A stretch of DNA of 64,000 bases from UBA1046 sp050945515 (lineage in GTDB: Bacteria; Bacillota; Clostridia; Saccharofermentanales; DTU023). Under the pieces are notes generated by a model. That model was not told the DNA's origin. It did not search any database and saw only the letters and a list, made by a program, of their open reading frames with translations. A program made the position numbers and the translations under genes. Position 1 is the stretch's first letter. The number at the start of each line of letters is the position of its first letter. The stretch covers positions 1 through 64,000 of the forward strand of contig JBMNTB010000005.1 of assembly GCA_050945515.1 (NCBI GenBank), in the 5' to 3' direction. Positions 32,809 through 40,905 of this stretch are shown here, piece after piece.

Positions 32809-33984
32809 ATGAAAAAGCTATTTGCAATTCTACTTATCCTTATCCTCCTTCTCACCTCGTGCAGCTCCAAAGGAAAAGACCAAGAGAAGGAAGACCAGGC
32901 AGATCAGCCCACAAAAAAAATTTCTGAACAGGAAGGTGTTGATTCTGACGAAGAGTCAGAAGATGACACTGAGGAAGAAGCCTTCACCTCGGCTGAAGGA
33001 ATGATATTTGACGGTAGAAAAGGTAAAGTTACCTTGCAGCAAGAGCTGGAGCGCGATGGGATTCGCATCAGCTTTGATTATTTACTTTTCGATGATGAGA
33101 AAGGACTCTTTGATCCTCCGCCGGCAGGCTGTATCTTTATGTATCCCGTCTTAACTCTGAAAAATGAAAGAAATAATGATCTGGATATTAGCTTTACCTC
33201 CCGATCTTCCTGCATTGCCACGGTGGACGGAGAAGAATATAGCCGCAGCATGGATGCACTCTATTCCTATAGCGGCAAAAAACTGCCAACTCTGGACACG
33301 GACATTGCTAATGGAAAAAGCGAGCAAGTCTATACGGGTATGATAATCCCGGAAGACTGGAAGGAAATTAGCTTTGTGGTCAAGCAAAGTTTTGATAATG
33401 AGTATGCTCCTGTGGATATGGTTTTTGAAATTAAACGCGATAGCGGCACTGCTAAAGCGGTCCAAGTGCTGGAAGCAAGATATAAGTCAGTATTCAAGGC
33501 CGCGCCACGGCTTTCCCCTGAAAACTATCTCAATATAGACGAGATTGAGGAGATCACAGGACTCCACAATGTGGGAGAAATTAAACCAGCCGTTGAAGAC
33601 CGTATGTCTCAAGTGGACTATATTCTCCATGCCGACCCTGAGGGAAGTCCCAACTCCCTGAAGAGGGTGGAACTGCGGTTTGATCTCTTCTATGCCAAGG
33701 ATGAGTTGACTCGTGAAAATCGGTTTGCCACCGGTTCCCAGGACATATTTGATGGGGGCAGGAAAGCACAGACTTTTGTGGAGGATATTCCCAATCTTGG
33801 CGATGATGCTTATTGGTATACATCAAATTATGGAGGATATCCGGCACTTTGTGTCTTGGTAAATGACGATACTTACGGTCCCTTTGTGATTGCCCTGGCC
33901 ATTAATGAAAATGGCGATAAACAGGTACTGATTCCTCTTGCTGAACGGGCCGTTTCTAATCTGAAAAAGCTAAATGAAAATTAG
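32809..33984 (+). CDS. Lipoprotein with DUF4352-like domain, function unknown
   Basis: A 391-residue secreted lipoprotein: signal MKKLFAILLILILLLTSC with lipobox LTSC, then an acidic Asp/Glu-rich linker to about residue 65. Residues 70-215 look like an immunoglobulin-like DUF4352-type domain (FMYPVLTLKNERNNDLDISF). The C-terminal part (about 235-385) resembles DUF3558-like lipoprotein modules by eye only. ATG 32809 is set by ATAGGAGGTG; the frame opens 45 codons earlier but without support. It separates citG from the distant citX and has its own likely promoter. Confidence 0.85.
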   Translation: MKKLFAILLILILLLTSCSSKGKDQEKEDQADQPTKKISEQEGVDSDEESEDDTEEEAFTSAEGMIFDGRKGKVTLQQELERDGIRISFDYLLFDDEKGLFDPPPAGCIFMYPVLTLKNERNNDLDISFTSRSSCIATVDGEEYSRSMDALYSYSGKKLPTLDTDIANGKSEQVYTGMIIPEDWKEISFVVKQSFDNEYAPVDMVFEIKRDSGTAKAVQVLEARYKSVFKAAPRLSPENYLNIDEIEEITGLHNVGEIKPAVEDRMSQVDYILHADPEGSPNSLKRVELRFDLFYAKDELTRENRFATGSQDIFDGGRKAQTFVEDIPNLGDDAYWYTSNYGGYPALCVLVNDDTYGPFVIALAINENGDKQVLIPLAERAVSNLKKLNEN

Positions 33985-34246
33985 ACACCTTAACAAAGCC
34001 GGATGAGAAGAATTACCACCCCTCTTAAATCTTCTCATCTTTCTACAAACAGGTAGGTCCCTGTGAGCAACACCGGGACCTACCACAAACTTCAATCCCT
34101 CGGCAAAAAAGTTCACCGTACCATATTTCACCCGTATGCAGTTTCGAGCATATAATTCAGTTTCCGGGCAGAAGTTCAGTATTCCTAAATTTTCCCGTGT
34201 ACAGCTTCGAGCATATACTTCAGCTACTAGGCCAAAATTCAGCACT
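33985..34246. other. Non-coding block with two hairpins and 63-bp repeats
   Basis: This gap between two convergent genes holds GATGAGAAGA/TCTTCTCATC (34002-34011 with 34030-34039), GGTAGGTCCC/GGGACCTACC (34052-34061 with 34075-34084) and the 63-bp repeats listed separately. The first hairpin is followed by TTTCT and could be a weak terminator for the lipoprotein gene. Confidence 0.6.
34080..34245 (-). repeat. Tandem 63-bp degenerate repeats
   Basis: Read on the minus strand, units at 34245-34183, 34182-34120 and a partial unit from 34119 are similar copies with a 63-base period. Each has a conserved core TTCGAGCATATA on the plus strand followed by TTCAG. The unit length is a multiple of three and the minus frame stays open, giving 21-residue repeats (LNF..ELYAR.C motif), but there is no start site or RBS, so I treat it as a non-coding repeat. 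The adjacent 10-bp hairpin may be part of the same element. Confidence 0.65.
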
Positions 34247-34816
34247 CTAAATTCCCTGCGACAGATGTTCCACCACAACTTTAAGCCCGATCAGAATTAA
34301 GATGACGCCGCCCGTAATCGAGGCCAGGCTGCGAAAACGCTTGCCCAGCAGGCGGCCCCACATGGCTCCGGCAAAAGAGAGCAGGAAAGTCACCAGGCCG
34401 ATAATCAGAACAGAGCGCAGCATCGGGGCTTGACTGAGAGAGAGTGAGATGCCGGCTGCCAGGGCGTCGAGCGAAGTGGCGATGGCCAAGATGAAGAGCC
34501 TCCAATGTGAGCAGGGGTCGGAGATGTTGTCTGTGTCAGAGAATTGCCTTGCTTCCCAGATCATTTTGCCGCCGACAAAGAGCAGCAGCCCCAGAATCAG
34601 CCAGTGATCAAAGGGCTGCACATAGCGCCTGAATTGTGAGCCGAGCAGATAACCCAGCAGTGGCATCAAGGCTTGAAAGCCGCCGAAATAGGCACCGACC
34701 CTGAGTCCGTCTCTAGCCCTCAGATCGACCTTGCACAGTCCGATCGTGGTAGCTGCCGCCATGGCATCTACGGAGAGACCCAGAGCCAGCAAAAGAAGCT
34801 CAACCATTCCTGCCAT
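34247..34816 (-). CDS. mntP: Manganese efflux pump MntP
   Basis: A 189-residue six-helix membrane protein of the MntP family, which exports Mn(II). The conserved acidic residues in the membrane are in LALGLSVDAMAAATTIGL (N-terminal half) and ATSLDALAAGISLSL (second half), and GGKMIWEA is present. GGAGG lies 11 bases before the ATG, a little far. I did not find a recognisable manganese riboswitch in the short upstream gap. It is 123 bp downstream of citX on the same strand; cotranscription is possible. Confidence 0.93.
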   Translation of the reverse strand: MAGMVELLLLALGLSVDAMAAATTIGLCKVDLRARDGLRVGAYFGGFQALMPLLGYLLGSQFRRYVQPFDHWLILGLLLFVGGKMIWEARQFSDTDNISDPCSHWRLFILAIATSLDALAAGISLSLSQAPMLRSVLIIGLVTFLLSFAGAMWGRLLGKRFRSLASITGGVILILIGLKVVVEHLSQGI

Positions 34817-34939
34817 TTGTCATCTGACCTCCGACATACTTTCACAACCAAGGCAATCCGGCAATAAAAGTTCAATCAATACTGCTTTTTTACCTGACTT
34901 TCAGCAACTATTTCAATCTATACAATCCGCACTGGAAGT

Positions 34940-35530
34940 TCAATTACCAGCGTCGTTAGTTGTCTTGCAGTTCCCCTGATTATGGCATATCCGCGGGTCA
35001 TTTTGCAGCAGCAGATCTATACTCTGCTTCAGTTCGGATAGCGAATGCCTTTGTTCCCGCGCGCAGATGACAGCAGCCTCCTCACAGAGCAAGCAGCGAC
35101 GCGGCGGCAGCCCCAGCTCAGAGCGCTTGACCTGGGAATTGCCCTGCCAGAGATCGAGATCAAACAGTCTGCCCAAAGGGTCGCTATCCTCGATTTCCAC
35201 CAGCAGGAGCTTAATTTTTTGTCGAAGGCGCCTATGAAATGGGTCCTCCGCCTCGCTCTCAGGCGCCAGTACATAGAGCGCTTCTTCGCCCGCAGCTGTA
35301 GTTTGTTGCTCTGAGTGGACGATGTCAATTCCCGCCAGATTGAGCCTCTGCTCCAGACAAGCGGTCGCCACCCGCAGCAGCTGCGGTGTGAGTGCAGATA
35401 CTTTTTCCGGCCCGGGGATATTCAGCTTAATTGAGACCAGATAGGCATCGGGATAGTCAAGTAGGGCCTGCCGGAGGCGGAGCATCCTGTGCTCCCTTGC
35501 TGCCAGGATCTGAGCCAGCTTTTCTGTCAT
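34940..35530 (-). CDS. citX: Apo-citrate lyase phosphoribosyl-dephospho-CoA transferase (CitX)
   Basis: CitX attaches the prosthetic group made by CitG to Ser 14 of the CitD carrier. The 197-residue protein has the family blocks KLNIPGPEKVS near 34, DPLGRLFDLDLW near 116, and PPRRCLLCEEAAVICAREQRHSLSEL near 140. ATG 35530 is chosen for the AAGGAGA 7 bases upstream. It is not in the main operon: it lies 2.3 kb past citG on the opposite strand. It completes the maturation set, as CitC, CitD and CitG are in the operon. Confidence 0.93.
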   Translation of the reverse strand: MTEKLAQILAAREHRMLRLRQALLDYPDAYLVSIKLNIPGPEKVSALTPQLLRVATACLEQRLNLAGIDIVHSEQQTTAAGEEALYVLAPESEAEDPFHRRLRQKIKLLLVEIEDSDPLGRLFDLDLWQGNSQVKRSELGLPPRRCLLCEEAAVICAREQRHSLSELKQSIDLLLQNDPRICHNQGNCKTTNDAGN

Positions 35531-35584
35531 CCAATTTCTCCTTATTTGCAGTACGAGTCTCAACCCTCTCTCGCCACTGTACAC

Positions 35585-35930
35585 GGGACGGCGGCGGACG
35601 CCTTCGTCAAAAGAAATGAAAGTGCTGCCGCTGTTCCTATCTTAGAGCAGCGACATTTACCTGGCAAGAAAGGATAATATCCGGGGGATATTGTTTTCAG
35701 CCTGGTAATTATTGTCCAAGAAATGCTGCTGAAAGTTAGATCGGTTCCTAAGAAAGATATGTATAATCTCATATATGATATGGTCACTATGGTCACTGTT
35801 AGTAGAGTTAAGAAATGTAATAATTTTGCCGGTTTTGACGACTGGGAATAGTAGCAAAATTGTTAGTAACAAATACAGCAGAATTGGTTGGTTGCCAATA
35901 CTGCAGGATTGATAAGGAAAGGCGAATCAA
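35585..35930. other. Divergent intergenic region between citX and the cobalamin genes
   Basis: About 350 bp with no gene. It contains the short hairpin AATATCC/GGATATT (35676-35692), a TATAAT hexamer at 35762-35767 with no good -35, and the tandem 9-mer TATGGTCAC near 35778-35796. I looked for a cobalamin riboswitch B12 box and did not find one. Confidence 0.5.
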
Positions 35931-36692
35931 ATGCATTGGTTGATCTCAACTATTGCCGAGACAGCAGTCGAAACTGCTTTTGCACATGACTTGGGGCTTG
36001 AAATTGCGGACTTTGCCGTGTCCACTATTTTGGAGACGGATCTTACTGACAAGATCGCACATTATCGACAGATACTGGCCAAGCTTGGCCGACCGTCAGT
36101 CTTGCATGCGGCTTATATGGAACTATCTCCGGCAGCCGTTGATCCGGCACTGCTTAGATTGACCCGTGAGAGATATCTGCAGGCATGTCGGATTGCCGGC
36201 GAGCTTGGAATTTCCAGGATAGTCTGTCATACAGGCTATATGTCGCAGATTTATTATAGAAACTGGATGATTGAGCGTTCCATTTTGTTCTGGCGTGAAC
36301 TCTTACCGCAGCTGCCTGAAGGGATAGAGATCCTATTGGAGAATGTGCTGGAAAAAGATCCTTTTTTACATGTAGAGATCTGTCAGGGAGTCAACCACCC
36401 TCGCTTTCGGGTCTGTCTGGATCTTGGCCATGCCAATTCCGTTGCTTCCGAATATACGCTACAGGAATGGATTTCCGTACTGGCACCTTGGCTGTCGCAT
36501 ATTCATTTGCATGACAATGACGGTACGGATGATTTGCATCTGGATCTGGGCCGGGGCACGATTGATCTGACCCCGGTTTTAAACCATTTGTTTGCACTCT
36601 GCCCGGAGATTTCTCTCACTTTAGAAGTTCCTGATCCTGAAGTTTCGATCAGCTGGCTGAAGAAGAAGGGATTTTTCCGGCTGCAAAGTTAG
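35931..36692 (+). CDS. Sugar phosphate isomerase/epimerase-like TIM-barrel protein
   Basis: A 253-residue member of the xylose isomerase-like/AP endonuclease 2 barrel family. Metal-site residues are visible in order: ILLENVLEKD (Glu), CLDLGHAN (Asp and His), HIHLHDNDG (His and Asp) and SLTLEVP (Glu). The substrate is unknown; relatives act on sugars, inosose or DNA abasic sites. It lies 114 bp before cobT and reads the same way, so it may belong to the cobalamin transcript. A GGAAAGG site precedes the ATG. Confidence 0.85.
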   Translation: MHWLISTIAETAVETAFAHDLGLEIADFAVSTILETDLTDKIAHYRQILAKLGRPSVLHAAYMELSPAAVDPALLRLTRERYLQACRIAGELGISRIVCHTGYMSQIYYRNWMIERSILFWRELLPQLPEGIEILLENVLEKDPFLHVEICQGVNHPRFRVCLDLGHANSVASEYTLQEWISVLAPWLSHIHLHDNDGTDDLHLDLGRGTIDLTPVLNHLFALCPEISLTLEVPDPEVSISWLKKKGFFRLQS

Positions 36693-36806
36693 AGCAGATC
36701 TTTCTGCCGGATGATATGATGAGATCAAGAGAACAAACCGAGATCAGTAATATAAGCCGACTATTTCTAAATGAGATGCGGCCGGCTGGTAAAAACGAGG
36801 GAAATC

Positions 36807-37904
36807 ATGGATAAAGAGCAAATTCTGCAGGAGTGGTTGACAAAGATCAAACCCCTTAATCAAGAGACGATGCAAGCGGCTGAAGACTATCAGGTCAGCC
36901 TGGCCAAGCCTCCGGGCAGTCTGGGCCGGCTGGAAGCTATGTCGATACAAATGGCCGGTATTACAGGCAGGATTCATAATGAGATTAGCCGCAAAGTGAT
37001 CTTGGTCTTTGCCGCTGATAACGGTGTGCAGACCGAGGGGGTTTCGATCACGCCCCGCAATGTTACTATGCTGCAGGCTGTAAATATGACGCATTATAAG
37101 ACCGGCATGGGGGCGCTGGCCAAACATTTCGGTCAGAGAGTTCATGTGGTTGATATGGGCATCTATGATCCTTATGATTGTGCGGAAATCCAAAATAGCT
37201 CTCTGGGCCGCGGTACCGCCAATATTGCGCGGGAAGCCGCTATGACGAGGGAGCAGGCGCTAACGGCCGTCTTGACAGGCATTGAAACTGTTCAGAATTT
37301 GGTAAAAGCCGGTTGCCAGGTTGTAGGGGTTGGTGAAGTCGGTATTGCCAATACCACTACTTCAGCCGCCGTCTATTGTGCTTTGAGCGGAGTTTCCGCC
37401 GCAGAGGTCGCGGGCCGTGGCGCCGGCCTGTCAGACGAGGGTTTCAAAAGAAAAATTGCCATCGTTGACGGAGCCGTCAGCAATTTGCAGCCGGATCCCC
37501 GGGATGTAATCGATGTACTGGCCAAGGTCGGCGGTTTCGATATCTGCGGTATGGTCGGAGCTTTTATCGGTGCGGCTGCAGCCGGCATACCGGTGGTTAT
37601 AGACGGCTTTATCTCGGCGGTTGCAGCACTGGCCGCCGTCCGTCTGGCACCGGGAGTTAAGGACTATCTTTTCCCTTCGCATCAGTCTACGGAGAGAGGT
37701 TATCTGCTGGCGATGCAGGAGATGGGTCTGGAGCCTTGGCTGAATCTGCATATGCGCTTAGGCGAGGGCAGCGGCTGTACGATTGCGATTGAAATTCTAG
37801 CGGCTGCCTGTGCGGTGACTAATCAGATGGCGACGATGACCGAGGGCCTGATTGACGAAAGCTATCTGGATGAATATGAGGGGAAGCAGATATTTGATTC
37901 CTGA
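36807..37904 (+). CDS. cobT: Nicotinate-nucleotide--dimethylbenzimidazole phosphoribosyltransferase
   Basis: CobT activates the lower-ligand base to alpha-ribazole phosphate using nicotinate mononucleotide, a step of cobalamin nucleotide loop assembly. The 365-residue form (from ATG 36807, with GAGG 7 bases upstream) has the conserved LAKPPGSLGRLE, VFAADNGV, GEVGIANTT and, near the C-terminus, RLGEGSGCTIAIEIL with the catalytic Glu. The frame opens 12 codons earlier without a site. No bluB or other lower-ligand synthesis gene is in the window. Confidence 0.95.
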   Translation: MDKEQILQEWLTKIKPLNQETMQAAEDYQVSLAKPPGSLGRLEAMSIQMAGITGRIHNEISRKVILVFAADNGVQTEGVSITPRNVTMLQAVNMTHYKTGMGALAKHFGQRVHVVDMGIYDPYDCAEIQNSSLGRGTANIAREAAMTREQALTAVLTGIETVQNLVKAGCQVVGVGEVGIANTTTSAAVYCALSGVSAAEVAGRGAGLSDEGFKRKIAIVDGAVSNLQPDPRDVIDVLAKVGGFDICGMVGAFIGAAAAGIPVVIDGFISAVAALAAVRLAPGVKDYLFPSHQSTERGYLLAMQEMGLEPWLNLHMRLGEGSGCTIAIEILAAACAVTNQMATMTEGLIDESYLDEYEGKQIFDS

Positions 37905-37986
37905 GTCGGACGTTTTAGCAATGCTAAAGAGCCGGTATTAATTGCTGGATGGCAACAGCTGAGAAGAGAGAGGGCAGAACATTACT

Positions 37987-38493
37987 ATGATCTTGATTTT
38001 GGGAGCTAGACTTACAGGCAAAAGCCGATGGGCGGAACAAAGAGCCAGACAATCGTCACGGAAGCGACACTATGTAGCCACTATGCAGCCCAACGGACCT
38101 GAGTGTGATGAGATAATTCGGCGGCACCGAGCTCAGCGCGCGGCAGACGGCTATATTACACATGAAGTGTATGGCAGTCTGGCGGAACTGAGCTTTGACT
38201 CGGCAGATCTGGTTCTGGTAGAAGATGTCTCAAACCTTCTGGCAAATCTGCTGTTTACAGAGAAGCTGGCTCCGGAGGCAGCTTTGGAGCAGGCTGTCAG
38301 AGAGCTGATGCAACTGGCTGACAATGGTGCCGAGGTGATCTTTGTTAGCCTCTGCTGCGGACTTGACGAAGGCGACAATGATGAAACCCGGCAGTATATC
38401 TCAGCCTTGAATTCTTTGAATGCCAGGCTGTTTGATCTGATGGACGAGGTAGTGGAGCTCAGAGACGGCAAAGCACGTTGGCTAAAAGGATAG
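37987..38493 (+). CDS. cobU: Adenosylcobinamide kinase/guanylyltransferase
   Basis: CobU phosphorylates adenosylcobinamide and then transfers GMP to it. The P-loop is GARLTGKS instead of the usual GGARSGKS. The guanylylation His lies in the segment IIRRHRAQRAADGYITHEV, and the Walker-B-like strand is LVLVEDVSNLLANLLF. The 168 residues are slightly short for the family (about 170-190). It stands between cobT and cobS, the expected place, so the assignment holds despite the unusual P-loop. Confidence 0.88.
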   Translation: MILILGARLTGKSRWAEQRARQSSRKRHYVATMQPNGPECDEIIRRHRAQRAADGYITHEVYGSLAELSFDSADLVLVEDVSNLLANLLFTEKLAPEAALEQAVRELMQLADNGAEVIFVSLCCGLDEGDNDETRQYISALNSLNARLFDLMDEVVELRDGKARWLKG

Positions 38494-38496
38494 CAT

Positions 38497-39273
38497 ATGA
38501 ATCTGAATCCTTTGCTGATTGCGTTTTCAACCTATAGTATTTTGCCGATGCCTCAGGCTGACTGGACCAGGCAGAATATACGCTCTGCCATCGCCTATAT
38601 GCCTCTTGTCGGCTGTGTCAGCGGCCTATTGCTCTGGGGCTGGCACAGATTATGTCTGCTTTATATACCCTATTCGCTCTTATTTGCGGTCGTGGCTACT
38701 TTGATCCCGGTTCTGGTCTCTGGCGGCATTCATCTGGATGGCCTGATGGATACCAGCGATGCCTTGGCTTCGCGACAGAGTCCTGAGCGCAAATTAGAGA
38801 TTATGAAAGATCCCCGGGCCGGATCTTTTGCCCTGATCTCATTGCTATTTCTTCTGCTTCTGGAACTGGGCTTGTGGCAGGTGCTGGCCGGTAGCTCCGG
38901 CCAAGTTTTGATCGTGGTCGGTTGCGGCCAGATTTTGGCCCGCTCATTGGCTGTTCTAGCAGCCGGAATCCTGCCTCAGGCCAGAAAAGACGGCATGATA
39001 TACGATATGACCGCCCATCTGTCTAAAAGACGCCTGACTACCGCCATGCTGGTGCTTTCGCTCCTGTTTTCCGCCCTGATGATAGTCGTTTCTACCATTC
39101 AAGGCTTGGCCGCTGTAACTATCAGTTGGCTTACCTGTCTTGTTTATGGGCGGTTGGTTCGGAAGCATTTCGGGGGTGTGACCGGGGATACATCGGGCTT
39201 TGCAGTAGAAATAATTTACGGTTCGCTTCTGCTGGCGGTTGCTGTAGCGGAAATAGCGCTGAGGCAGATTTGA
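38497..39273 (+). CDS. cobS: Adenosylcobinamide-GDP ribazoletransferase (cobalamin synthase)
   Basis: CobS is a membrane enzyme that joins adenosylcobinamide-GDP and alpha-ribazole phosphate. The 258-residue protein has several membrane helices and the family blocks GGIHLDGLMDTSDAL near 73, REIMKDPRAGSFA-like ERKLEIMKDPRAGSF near 95, and GGVTGDTSGFAVEI near the C-terminus. The spacing of 3 bp to cobU and 1 bp to cobC indicates one transcript. Confidence 0.95.
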   Translation: MNLNPLLIAFSTYSILPMPQADWTRQNIRSAIAYMPLVGCVSGLLLWGWHRLCLLYIPYSLLFAVVATLIPVLVSGGIHLDGLMDTSDALASRQSPERKLEIMKDPRAGSFALISLLFLLLLELGLWQVLAGSSGQVLIVVGCGQILARSLAVLAAGILPQARKDGMIYDMTAHLSKRRLTTAMLVLSLLFSALMIVVSTIQGLAAVTISWLTCLVYGRLVRKHFGGVTGDTSGFAVEIIYGSLLLAVAVAEIALRQI

Positions 39274-39274
39274 G

Positions 39275-39904
39275 ATGAGAGAAACCCAGAGAGAAAACAA
39301 GAGCATTGATCTATTATTGATCCGGCATGGTCTGACGGCCTGGAATGCCGAGAAGAGATATATTGGAAAAGCCGATTTGCCGCTGACGGAGGCAGGCCTT
39401 GCCCAACTCCGGACTAAATGGCCACAGCCCCCCTGCTGCCAATATCTTTATAGCAGTCCAACCCTGCGCTGCCTACAGACGGCAGAAGTGATTTTTCCCG
39501 GTCGGACGGTGAATGTTGTACCTGGTTTCAGAGAACTTGCTTTCGGCTATTTTGAAGGTAAGACCGCAGCGGAAATGGCAGGTGATCCCCTCTACGAGGC
39601 ATGGCTGGAATCTGGTGGCCATGGTCAGATTCCCGGCGGTGAATCCATGTCAGCTTTTGTCGAACGCTGTACCGGGTCGTTCCACAGCACGATCATAGAG
39701 TTAGAGCAGAATCGAAAGAGAGATGAGGGTTGCGGATCTGATGGCTATTTGGCGGCACTGATTGTACATGGGGGCACAATCATGGCTTTAATGTCCGCCT
39801 TAGGATATCCACCCCGCTCATTTTTTGACACTATGCTCAAATGTGGCGGTTCCCTGGCTTGTCGCTGGGATGGCAAACAGCTCCGCGAGATAGAACCCAA
39901 GTGA
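39275..39904 (+). CDS. cobC: Histidine phosphatase family protein, likely alpha-ribazole phosphatase
   Basis: A 209-residue branched histidine phosphatase. The catalytic RHG is in LLIRHGLTAWNAEKRYIG near residue 13, a second motif is FRELAFGYFEGKTAAEM, and the second His is in LIVHGGTIMALM. In a cobalamin cluster the likely role is to dephosphorylate alpha-ribazole phosphate or cobalamin phosphate. By sequence alone a phosphoglycerate mutase-like phosphatase is possible. Confidence 0.88.
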   Translation: MRETQRENKSIDLLLIRHGLTAWNAEKRYIGKADLPLTEAGLAQLRTKWPQPPCCQYLYSSPTLRCLQTAEVIFPGRTVNVVPGFRELAFGYFEGKTAAEMAGDPLYEAWLESGGHGQIPGGESMSAFVERCTGSFHSTIIELEQNRKRDEGCGSDGYLAALIVHGGTIMALMSALGYPPRSFFDTMLKCGGSLACRWDGKQLREIEPK

Positions 39905-39905
39905 C

Positions 39906-40874
39906 ATGCTGATCTATTCGACACTGGCAATTATTATTGGTTTTCTGCTTGATCTGATCATTGGTGACCCACAGGGTTGGCCGCATCTGGTACGATTGCT
40001 GGGTGCCTTGATTTCTGTTTTGGAAAAAGCTTTATACAATTCAAACCGCAAGAGACAAGCCGGTACCGTATTGGTGATGACTGTTATCTTTGTGTCTGCT
40101 GCAGTTTCAGTGGCAATTCTGGCGGTGACCTGGCTGTTGTCTCCTTGGCTCTATCTCGCCGTGGCATCACTTCTGTGCTGGCAGATTGTAGCCGCCCGCA
40201 GTCTGGCCGAGGAGAGCAAGCCGGTTTATTATGCCTTGCAAAATCAGGACTTGCCTGCCGCCCGTCAGAAGCTGGCGATGATCGTGGGCCGGGACGCGAC
40301 TGCTCTTGAAGTGCCGGATATAGTCAGGGCCACCGTGGAAACAATTGCCGAAAATACCGCTGACGGCATAATAGCACCCTTATTCTATTTCATGTTGGGC
40401 GGGGTTCCGGCAGCCATTATATACAAAGCGATCAATACCATGGACTCAATGCTCGGCTATCAAAACGACAGATATCGGGACTTTGGTCGTCGGGCGGCTT
40501 TATTGGATGACGTTGCTAACTATCTGCCGGCGCGTCTCTCTGCCTTGATTATGCTATTAGCAAGCGCGATGAGCGGTTTTTCCGCATCCGGTGCCTGGAA
40601 GATCTGGCGTCGTGACCGGCGTAAACATAAGAGTCCGAACGCAGGACAGACTGAAGCTGTTATGGCGGGTGCCCTGGGCCTAGTCTTGGGCGGTGCCTCC
40701 AGATACGGAGGAGTCATGGTTGAAAAGCCGGCTTTGGGCGATCCTGTGCGGGCAGCTGAAATTGAGGATATTAAGCGAGCTCAGAAGATCATGTGGCGGA
40801 CAACCGCTTCGATGCTGATCTTGGTTTTAATCTATCGAGCTTTTCTAATCTTATTACTGACAAGTAGGATTTGA
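39906..40874 (+). CDS. cbiB: Adenosylcobinamide-phosphate synthase
   Basis: CbiB is a membrane protein that joins adenosylcobyric acid to aminopropanol phosphate. The 322-residue protein has the family start FLLDLIIGDPQGWPHLVRLLG, the middle block ETIAENTADGIIAPLFYFMLGG, and YKAINTMDSMLGYQNDRY. It is followed by cobD, whose product supplies the aminopropanol phosphate, so the pair forms a functional unit. Confidence 0.95.
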   Translation: MLIYSTLAIIIGFLLDLIIGDPQGWPHLVRLLGALISVLEKALYNSNRKRQAGTVLVMTVIFVSAAVSVAILAVTWLLSPWLYLAVASLLCWQIVAARSLAEESKPVYYALQNQDLPAARQKLAMIVGRDATALEVPDIVRATVETIAENTADGIIAPLFYFMLGGVPAAIIYKAINTMDSMLGYQNDRYRDFGRRAALLDDVANYLPARLSALIMLLASAMSGFSASGAWKIWRRDRRKHKSPNAGQTEAVMAGALGLVLGGASRYGGVMVEKPALGDPVRAAEIEDIKRAQKIMWRTTASMLILVLIYRAFLILLLTSRI

Positions 40875-40905
40875 ATACGGCATCTGAGAGGATGGTAATT
40901 TTAAG

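Noticed and set aside
33970..34278. 102-residue minus-strand frame made of 21-residue repeats
   Set aside because: No ribosome binding site, overlaps the mntP end, and the pattern is explained by the 63-bp DNA repeats.
35585..36806. Cobalamin riboswitch upstream of the cob genes
   Set aside because: I looked for the B12 box and the conserved paired elements and did not find them by eye; a covariance search would be needed to be sure.
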